A stretch of DNA of 64,000 bases from Candidatus Peribacteraceae bacterium (GTDB taxonomy: Bacteria > Patescibacteriota > Gracilibacteria > Peribacterales > Peribacteraceae): positions 1 through 64,000 of the forward strand of contig JAQVMB010000002.1 of NCBI GenBank assembly GCA_028703835.1. Direction: 5' to 3'. The notes under the pieces are model-generated. The model worked only from the letters and a program-made list of their open reading frames with translations. It had not been told where the DNA came from and searched no databases. Position numbers and translations under genes: made by a program. Each line of letters starts with the position of its first letter. Positions within the stretch are counted from its first letter, which is position 1. Below, one piece after another: positions 58,837-64,000 of this stretch.

Positions 58837-60672
58837 ATGCGTCGCTCGCATCCTGCGGTCCTTGCGGTTCTTGCCGTATCCGGTGTCTGTCTCTTTCAGG
58901 TTCTGCGATCCGCCCCGCTTAATGCTGCCGTGTACCTTCTCCCGCCGCGGTCTTCTGCTTCCTCCGTTTCTTCGCAGAAGGCGGTACGGATGGAATCGGG
59001 AACGTTGCGGCTGGAACGGGCCGTGAAGGCGCCTCTCCTGCACCGCAGGGCCATGCCCACCTGCGAGGAGATCGGACGGTGCAAGAAGGGGGAGCGGCAG
59101 ATGGTCATTCCGTCCCCGGATGTCGCGTCGCTTCTGGATGCGCAACGGAAAGGATGCACGATCAAGCGCTTGTTCCGCAGCGGCGTGTCCGTCCTTTGCC
59201 CGTCGACTGCATCCCTGCCGCAGGCGAAAACCGAACGCATTTTTCAAGTGCTCGATGTCCTTTCCAACGAGCAGATCGGCGCCGCGTCCGTGCAGGCTTC
59301 CGGCGTGACGGGGGCCGGCGTGCGCGTGGCGGTGTTGGACACGGGCGTCGATGCGTCGCATCCGGAATTGCAAGGCAGAGTCGTGGCGCAGGCCGTCTTC
59401 ACCGATGACGGCTCCGCGGACACGATCGGCCACGGGACCCACGTTGCCGGCATCATCGCGGGACAGGGCGTGCAGGCGGTGGAGGGTGGCGGACAGGTGA
59501 ACCGCGCCCTGGGCGTCAGTCCCGGCGCGTCCATCCTTTCCGGCAAAGTATGCGGCAGCGACGGATGGTGTTCGGAGGGGGACATTCTCGCGGGCATCAG
59601 CTGGGCGGTGGGACAGAAAGCGAGCGTCATCAACCTGAGCCTGGGCGGGGCGACGTATGCATCGCATTGTGACGACGACTTGCTGGCGCAGGAGGTGAAC
59701 TGGGCCGTGAGCCGCGGGGTGACGGTGGTGGCGGCTGCGGGGAATGCCGGGACGGAAGGAGTGTCCACGCCGGCATGCGCTTCCAGCGCCATCGCCGTGG
59801 GTGCCGTGGACGCGTCGGACGTGCGTGCGTCGTGGTCGAACTACGGCGGCGCGCTCGATGTCGTTGCCCCCGGGGTGGGCATCCTCTCACCTGTTTCCTG
59901 CTTGTCCGCCGGCAGCTGCCCCGTCGCGTCGTACGGTTGGTGGAGCGGTACGTCGATGGCCACACCGCAGGTGACCGGTTTGGTCGCGCTCCTGTTGCAG
60001 GCCAATCCCTCGTTGACGCCGGCCGCCGTCTCCCGGGCGCTGACATCGACGGCGAAAGATCTCGGTACTGTCGGAGCCGACCTGTTCTACGGTTACGGAA
60101 GGGTGGATGCCGTCGCAGCCGTCGCCGCGGCGACGCAGGCGGGCAGTTCGTCCGGCGCACGTTCGTCCAGCAGCGCATCCCTCGGCAGTTCTTCCCGATC
60201 GTCGCTTGCAAGCAGCATGCCGGCCAACAGTTCATCCAGCTCTTCCGCCGTTCGAAGTTCCGCAAGCGCCATGAGCAGCCGCATGTCCGGCAGCGTCTCT
60301 TCCCGCAGCAGCAGGAATTTTTCCAGTCGCAGCTTCAGCAGCGCGCGGGAGGATCGGGAGGAGAACCATGAACAAGAAGAAGACTTTGCAGAAAAGGAGC
60401 GGGGGCAAGAACGTAACGAGCGGGCGGACGATCGTCCCGCCTGTACCGTGAAGGCGTGGGCATGTGAGCCGTTCAACGATTGTACGTGGGAGGGGCGGCA
60501 GGAGCGGAAGTGTGCCCTGGTCGATAGCCAATGCCGGGATGCGGAGGCCACCCGTCCGCCCCTGCAGCGCATGTGTGTCCCCCCGGGGCAGGTGCGCAAA
60601 ACGGAATCCGACAAGGATGCGGAGGAACCGGTCAACGCAAACGTTCCCCGAAAGCTTGTTCCAGGACGCTGA
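58837..60672 (+). CDS. secreted subtilisin-like (S8) serine protease with a TSP1-like C-terminal module
   Basis: 611 residues: signal peptide (VLAVLAVSGVCLFQVL), a pro-region to about 145, the S8 catalytic domain with Asp168 (AVLDTG), His199 (GHGTHVAGI), Asn303 and Ser373 (GTSMATPQ), a Ser-rich linker (about 435-500), a charged Glu/Arg/Lys stretch and a Cys-rich module (about 530-580: W.CEPFNDCTWEGRQERKC) of the thrombospondin-1-like kind common on Patescibacteria surface proteins. It probably cleaves or matures surface proteins. Its 3' end overlaps the convergent lipoprotein gene by 41 bases. Confidence 0.93.
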   Translation: MRRSHPAVLAVLAVSGVCLFQVLRSAPLNAAVYLLPPRSSASSVSSQKAVRMESGTLRLERAVKAPLLHRRAMPTCEEIGRCKKGERQMVIPSPDVASLLDAQRKGCTIKRLFRSGVSVLCPSTASLPQAKTERIFQVLDVLSNEQIGAASVQASGVTGAGVRVAVLDTGVDASHPELQGRVVAQAVFTDDGSADTIGHGTHVAGIIAGQGVQAVEGGGQVNRALGVSPGASILSGKVCGSDGWCSEGDILAGISWAVGQKASVINLSLGGATYASHCDDDLLAQEVNWAVSRGVTVVAAAGNAGTEGVSTPACASSAIAVGAVDASDVRASWSNYGGALDVVAPGVGILSPVSCLSAGSCPVASYGWWSGTSMATPQVTGLVALLLQANPSLTPAAVSRALTSTAKDLGTVGADLFYGYGRVDAVAAVAAATQAGSSSGARSSSSASLGSSSRSSLASSMPANSSSSSSAVRSSASAMSSRMSGSVSSRSSRNFSSRSFSSAREDREENHEQEEDFAEKERGQERNERADDRPACTVKAWACEPFNDCTWEGRQERKCALVDSQCRDAEATRPPLQRMCVPPGQVRKTESDKDAEEPVNANVPRKLVPGR

Positions 60673-61078
60673 TGGTGATCGGCTCATTCCCGTCGTAGAT
60701 GAGAAGCATCCCGTTGCGACGGAAAAGAACGGGCGTTCCGCCGTCGGGGGTAGTCTGAATCCGGGCGGCGGCGGCTTGCAGTTCTGCGGCGGAGGGGAAT
60801 GCGAGCATCCGCACGTTCGCGTTCTGTACGGAGAATGACACGCCTTCTCCGAAGAGGACGGGGTCCAGAAGAGGTTCCGGCGTCGTGGTGGCAACGCCTG
60901 CGCGTTCGAGAGCCGAGCGGATCGTCCCGGCCAGCGCAGCCGGATTGCCGTTCTCCGTTTTCGCCTGGTCGCTTGCAGCGGTGGATCCCGTTTCCGTTTC
61001 AACGGTCCCCAGCACGTTTCCCGACGTGCAGCCTGCGAGGAGCAGGGAGAGCAGGAGGACGGATCCGAGCATGTTCAT
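60632..61078 (-). CDS. lipoprotein of unknown function (148 aa)
   Basis: Signal peptide with lipobox LLLAGC, then about 125 residues with a Thr/Ala/Ser-rich linker and a small mixed domain (SFSVQNANVRMLAFPSAAELQAAAARIQ, VLFRRNGMLLIYDGNEPITISVLEQAF). It may bind a ligand at the cell surface; no family recognised. Consensus promoter with the ATG eight bases after the -10. Confidence 0.7.
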   Translation of the reverse strand: MNMLGSVLLLSLLLAGCTSGNVLGTVETETGSTAASDQAKTENGNPAALAGTIRSALERAGVATTTPEPLLDPVLFGEGVSFSVQNANVRMLAFPSAAELQAAAARIQTTPDGGTPVLFRRNGMLLIYDGNEPITISVLEQAFGERLR

Positions 61079-61086
61079 AATATGGC

Positions 61087-61115
61087 ATTATAAGCCGTCC
61101 GATGCCGCTTCCCAA
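61087..61115 (-). promoter_or_regulatory. promoter of the 148-aa lipoprotein gene
   Basis: On the minus strand TTGGGA, 17-base spacer, TATAAT. Confidence 0.65.
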
Positions 61116-61120
61116 CCGTT

Positions 61121-61780
61121 TCAGCGAGTTCTTTTCGGGGGCTTGTGCCGGAGCAGCGCCCGTATGTCTCGGTCCGTGAGCTGCGGGAAGAAAACGTACC
61201 ACTGTCCCACTGCGAGGAAGGGGGAAGGCGTGGCAAGGATCGTCGTTTCATCCGCCAAGCCGCGCAGGCGCTCCGCCGTGTCGGGGGCGGCGACGGGCAG
61301 TGCGACGGTGATCCGGCCGACCCCCGCCGCGCGCATGTCTTCGATGGCGGCGAACATCGTGGCGCCGGTGGCGGCGCCGTCGTCGGTGAGGATGATGTGC
61401 TTGCCGCGCAGGGGAACCGGCGCTTCCGCGAATATTTCCTTTCTGCGGCGGAGTTCGCGCAGTTCTTCCTCGATGACCGGTTCAAGCTCTTCGAAGGTGA
61501 TGCTTTCCGCTTGCATGAAGACTTCATCCAGGAACGTGCCGCCGCCCTGCGCGATCGCGCCGATCGCGAATTCCGGATTCGCGGGATGTCCGATCTTCCG
61601 GACGGCGTAGGGATGGAGCGGCAGTCCGAGCGCGTCGGCCAGCGTTCGCCCGATTTCCGCGCCGCCCCGCAGCAGGCCGAGAACCAGGACATTTTTCCCG
61701 TCGCGCAGGTGTTCCAGCCGCCGGGCGAGTTGCGTTCCCGCGTCCCGGCGGTCGAAGAAGGGCAGGACGAGTTCGCTCAT
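61121..61780 (-). CDS. phosphoribosyltransferase family protein
   Basis: A 219-residue type I PRTase fold with the PRPP-binding signature IILTDDGAATGATM (about 125-138), LGLLRGGAEIG near the N-terminus and AVRKIGHPANPEFAIGAIA. This subgroup (also seen fused to dienelactone hydrolases) is annotated as putative phosphoribosyltransferase; its base substrate is unknown. TATACT seven bases before the ATG at 61780. Confidence 0.85.
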   Translation of the reverse strand: MSELVLPFFDRRDAGTQLARRLEHLRDGKNVLVLGLLRGGAEIGRTLADALGLPLHPYAVRKIGHPANPEFAIGAIAQGGGTFLDEVFMQAESITFEELEPVIEEELRELRRRKEIFAEAPVPLRGKHIILTDDGAATGATMFAAIEDMRAAGVGRITVALPVAAPDTAERLRGLADETTILATPSPFLAVGQWYVFFPQLTDRDIRALLRHKPPKRTR

Positions 61781-61926
61781 TCTTTCGAGTATAGGATCGT
61801 GCGGGAAGAACGGCTGCCGTTTCCTTGATTTCTTGTTCCGTCCGCTCCCTCCCGGCGCGCATCGCGACGCGGAGACGGGTTGACGGTCGGTTCCGGCGAC
61901 CCGGGACAAATCGGCAGAGGGGATTT

Positions 61927-61955
61927 TTGACGGGGAAGAAACCTCCGTCTAGTCT
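61927..61955 (+). promoter_or_regulatory. trxB promoter
   Basis: TTGACG, 17-base spacer, TAGTCT, six bases to the ATG. Confidence 0.65.
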
Positions 61956-61961
61956 TCAATC

Positions 61962-62921
61962 ATGTTTGACGTCCTCATCGTCGGCCTCGGCGCCGCCGGC
62001 TATACCGCTTCCATCTATACCGCCCGGTATAAGTTAAAGACCCTGCTCGTAGGACTCGAAGAAGGAGGTTTGGGCATCACGGCGGCGGAGGTGGGCAATT
62101 GGCCGGGGGACATTGAGATCCGCGGTCCCGATCTGATGGAGAAGTTCAAGAAGCATGCTGCCAGTTTTTCGGAGGTGACGTTGAAGACGGCGCGGATCGA
62201 GAAGATCGAAAAGATCACCGGAGGGTTCCGCGCCCATTTCCAGAGCGGGGAGACGGCGGAGGCGAAGACCGTCATCCTGGCGACGGGCTCGAACAAGCGA
62301 CATCTCGGCGTTCCCGGGGAGAAGGAGTTTGCGGGGAAGGGCGTGACGTACTGCGCCACATGCGATGCGTTCTTCTATCGCGGGAAGACCGTGGCGGTGG
62401 TGGGAGGAGGGGACAGCGCCGTGGAGGGGGCGGCCATCGCCGCGCAGGTGGCGAAGCGGGTGTACCTGATCCACCGCCGGGGCGATTTCCGCGCCGAGCC
62501 GTACTGGGTCGACAAGGTGAAGGTGAGGGACAATGTCACGTTCGTGCTCGAACGGAATGTGACGGAGATTCTGGGGGATCAGAAGGTGACCGGCGTGAAG
62601 CTCGACAAGCCGATGGAGGGGCAGGAGATTCTTCCGGTGGACGGCGTTTTCATCGAAGTGGGGGCCACACCCGCTACCGAACTGGCGAAGGAACTCGGCT
62701 GTGTTCTCGATGCGCGGGGATTCCTGCAAGTGGATGCTGCCATGCGCACGACGGTGCCCGGCGTGTTCGGCGCGGGCGACGTGACGAACGCCAGCAACCA
62801 TTTCGCGCAGTTCGTGACGGCGGCGGGGGAGGCGGGAGTGGCGGCGAACAGCGTCTTCAACCACCTCAGCACGGGGGGCATGGACGGCGGGTATATGAGC
62901 GGGGGGAACGGATCGATGTGA
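61962..62921 (+). CDS. trxB: thioredoxin reductase
   Basis: NADPH-dependent flavoenzyme that reduces thioredoxin. 319 residues: FAD loop VGLGAAGYTASIY, GNWPG, VILATGS, the redox pair CATC at about 131-134, NADPH loop VGGGDSAVEGA, HRRGDFRAE and the C-terminal FAD site GVFGAGDVTNAS. The C-terminus has an extra Gly/Met tail (GGMDGGYMSGGNGSM). Confidence 0.95.
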   Translation: MFDVLIVGLGAAGYTASIYTARYKLKTLLVGLEEGGLGITAAEVGNWPGDIEIRGPDLMEKFKKHAASFSEVTLKTARIEKIEKITGGFRAHFQSGETAEAKTVILATGSNKRHLGVPGEKEFAGKGVTYCATCDAFFYRGKTVAVVGGGDSAVEGAAIAAQVAKRVYLIHRRGDFRAEPYWVDKVKVRDNVTFVLERNVTEILGDQKVTGVKLDKPMEGQEILPVDGVFIEVGATPATELAKELGCVLDARGFLQVDAAMRTTVPGVFGAGDVTNASNHFAQFVTAAGEAGVAANSVFNHLSTGGMDGGYMSGGNGSM

Positions 62922-62923
62922 AG

Positions 62924-63012
62924 ATTCAATATTCAAGGGTTCAAGAGACAAGAGAAACACAAAGAAGAATGGATTGAGCGGGGTTGATCACTTCTTGGCT
63001 CTTGTATTCTTG
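62924..63012. repeat. octamer-type inverted repeat downstream of trxB
   Basis: Left part with ATTCAAT, ATTCAAGG, GTTCAAGA units; right part with their inverses (TCTTGTATTCTTGATTCTTGA). Same type as 10901-11018. Confidence 0.55.
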
Positions 63013-63105
63013 ATTCTTGAACCTTGCTTTCGCATCGGTATTCGGCTTTCTTTCAAAGATTCAAGGCTTGCCAAGACGCAAAACATACTTTAAAGTGCCT
63101 CGGCT

Positions 63106-63294
63106 ATGCCACGAGGAAAGAGAACAGTGTTCGGCATGTTCTGTACCGATTCGGGAAACCGCGTCGGCACCGTGCGTTTGCACAAGCAGAACAGCAAGGG
63201 TGTCGGCTGGAAGGAATTCAAAGTGGAAAAGTTCTGCCCCGTCTGCCGCAAGCGCATGCCGATGAAGCTGAAGGAAGAGAGGCACTCCAGTTAA
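63106..63294 (+). CDS. rpmG: 50S ribosomal protein L33-like
   Basis: A 62-residue protein with the zinc-ribbon plan of L33: MFCTDSGNRVGTV..., then FKVEKFCPVCRKRMPMKLKEERH. In zinc-binding L33 the first knuckle is C-x-x-C; here it is C-T-D-S, so one ligand is missing, while the second knuckle (CPVC) is intact. Slightly longer than usual. Confidence 0.75.
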   Translation: MPRGKRTVFGMFCTDSGNRVGTVRLHKQNSKGVGWKEFKVEKFCPVCRKRMPMKLKEERHSS

Positions 63295-63339
63295 GCGGGT
63301 CCTGTCGGAAGAATGGCGATGTGGTTTTCATGATGCCAA

Positions 63340-63424
63340 GGAATCCAAGGGAACCAAAGAAACCAATGATGGCATGGAAGGAGACTCCTTGGATTCTTTG
63401 GATTCGTCGGTTTCCTCGGATTCC
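63340..63424. repeat. nonamer-type inverted repeat between rpmG and the Nudix gene
   Basis: Left copy GGAATCCAA, GGGAACCAA, AGAAACCAA; right copy, on the minus strand, GGAATCCGA, GGAAACCGA, CGAATCCAA, AGAATCCAA. The two arms can pair into a long hairpin. Confidence 0.75.
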
Positions 63425-63439
63425 TTTCTATTGAAGCCT

Positions 63440-63468
63440 TTCAACTTACGCAGTCTCCGTTCTATAGT
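63440..63468 (+). promoter_or_regulatory. promoter of the Nudix gene
   Basis: TTCAAC, 17-base spacer, TATAGT, six bases to the GTG start. Confidence 0.55.
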
Positions 63469-63474
63469 TGTCCC

Positions 63475-63960
63475 GTGCAAGACGTGTACCGTGAAGCGGC
63501 ATCCATTCTCCTCTTCCGTCCGGCGGAGGGTGGGGGGGAGCCGTACCGACTTTTGTTGTTGCACAAGCCGCGGAAGAACGATGCGTGGCAGTTGCCGCAA
63601 GGAGGGGTGGAGGCGGGTGAGAACGTGACGGAGGCGGCGTTGCGGGAATTGAAGGAGGAGGCGGGGATCGATGCTTGCACCGTCATCGGGACGAGCCGGC
63701 GGGTGTATGAATATGATTTCCCCCCGTCGTTCCGCCGCTTCCGGCCCGACAATGTCTGCGGCCAGCGCATCCGTTTCATTTTCGCGGTCGCGGAGCCGTC
63801 CGTTCCGGTCCGGGTGGACGGCGTCGAGATCAACGATTTCATGTGGGCGGATCCTTCGGGCATCGGGCGATACCTCCGCCGCCGTGCCTACGCCGATCTC
63901 GTCGCCGCGCTGGTCGAAGAGGGGCTTTCGCTTGTCCGGTCTGTTTCTTCCCGTCCGTAG
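63475..63960 (+). CDS. Nudix hydrolase
   Basis: A 161-residue pyrophosphohydrolase with a complete Nudix box (GGVEAGENVTEAALRELKEE, about 43-62) and WQLPQGG before it, as in RppH/Ap4A hydrolases that decap mRNA 5' ends or remove dinucleotides. GTG start in a leaderless setting. Confidence 0.9.
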   Translation: MQDVYREAASILLFRPAEGGGEPYRLLLLHKPRKNDAWQLPQGGVEAGENVTEAALRELKEEAGIDACTVIGTSRRVYEYDFPPSFRRFRPDNVCGQRIRFIFAVAEPSVPVRVDGVEINDFMWADPSGIGRYLRRRAYADLVAALVEEGLSLVRSVSSRP

Positions 63961-63962
63961 GC

Positions 63963-64000
63963 GTGCAAGTCCTCCGTCTCCAATTGACGCACTTCCGCAA
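63963..64000 (+). CDS. recF: start of a RecF-like gene, cut by the window edge
   Basis: GTG two bases after the Nudix stop opens VQVLRLQLTHFRN, the typical N-terminus of RecF and related SMC-type ATPases, which act in recombinational repair. Only 12 codons are visible. Confidence 0.45.
   Translation, partial: MQVLRLQLTHFR

Overview
The window reads as a chromosomal segment of an uncultured bacterium of the Candidate Phyla Radiation (Patescibacteria), possibly Peregrinibacteria-like. Support: dense gene packing, a GC-rich backbone with the standard code (TGA is a stop), single-membrane style envelope genes, PrgI/TraC-like/VirB4 type IV secretion parts without a classical conjugation operon, TSP1-like surface domains, tandem small proteins with no recognisable family, and very short 5' leaders. 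The taxon is an inference; no rRNA gene is present.

Layout. 0-2 kb: four small unknown proteins and a HIT protein. 2-8 kb: rpsA, traC-like, prgI and clpC, all on the minus strand. 8-16 kb: AI-2E permease, VirB2-like pilin, dus, rplA and rplK (separated by a membrane-protein gene bracketed by inverted repeats), ruvB and a PsbP/DcrB-like lipid-free exported protein. 16-29 kb: a polysaccharide region set between tRNA genes (Lys, Arg, then Gly and Gly), visibly more AT-rich from about 19.4 to 28.6 kb. It holds galU, an AlgG-like C5-epimerase with a DPHD motif, a short nucleotide-sugar dehydrogenase, a hyaluronan-synthase/Alg8-like glycosyltransferase, three more glycosyltransferases and a sulfotransferase. 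29-38 kb: three VirB2-like proteins, metG, a PUR-family protein, fmt, rbfA, a DHH phosphoesterase and virB4. 38-47 kb: argS, a degenerate polysaccharide deacetylase, and an operon of alpha/beta hydrolase, membrane MurF-like ligase, DegT aminotransferase and FemAB. 47-64 kb: a large J-domain-like membrane protein, a TSUP permease with an APS-kinase-like protein, a TauE-cupredoxin fusion, archaeal-type PEP carboxylase, grpE, murL-murD, a subtilase, a phosphoribosyltransferase, trxB, rpmG, a Nudix hydrolase and the first codons of a recF-like gene.

How the genes may work together. The clearest candidate system is production of a secreted, C5-epimerised and possibly sulfated uronic-acid polysaccharide: GalU and the dehydrogenase make the sugar nucleotide, the processive GT2 polymerises and exports it, the membrane-anchored LysM/beta-helix epimerase edits it, and the sulfotransferase decorates it. 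The APS-kinase-like protein, the neighbouring TSUP permease and the DHH (pAp phosphatase class) enzyme could supply and recycle the sulfate donor. Separately, murL next to murD points to the L-Glu route to peptidoglycan.

Regulation. Many genes have a sigma70-type -10 box 6-9 bases before the start codon and no Shine-Dalgarno sequence, so leaderless mRNAs appear to be the norm. Gene ends carry families of short iterated repeats that fold into hairpins.
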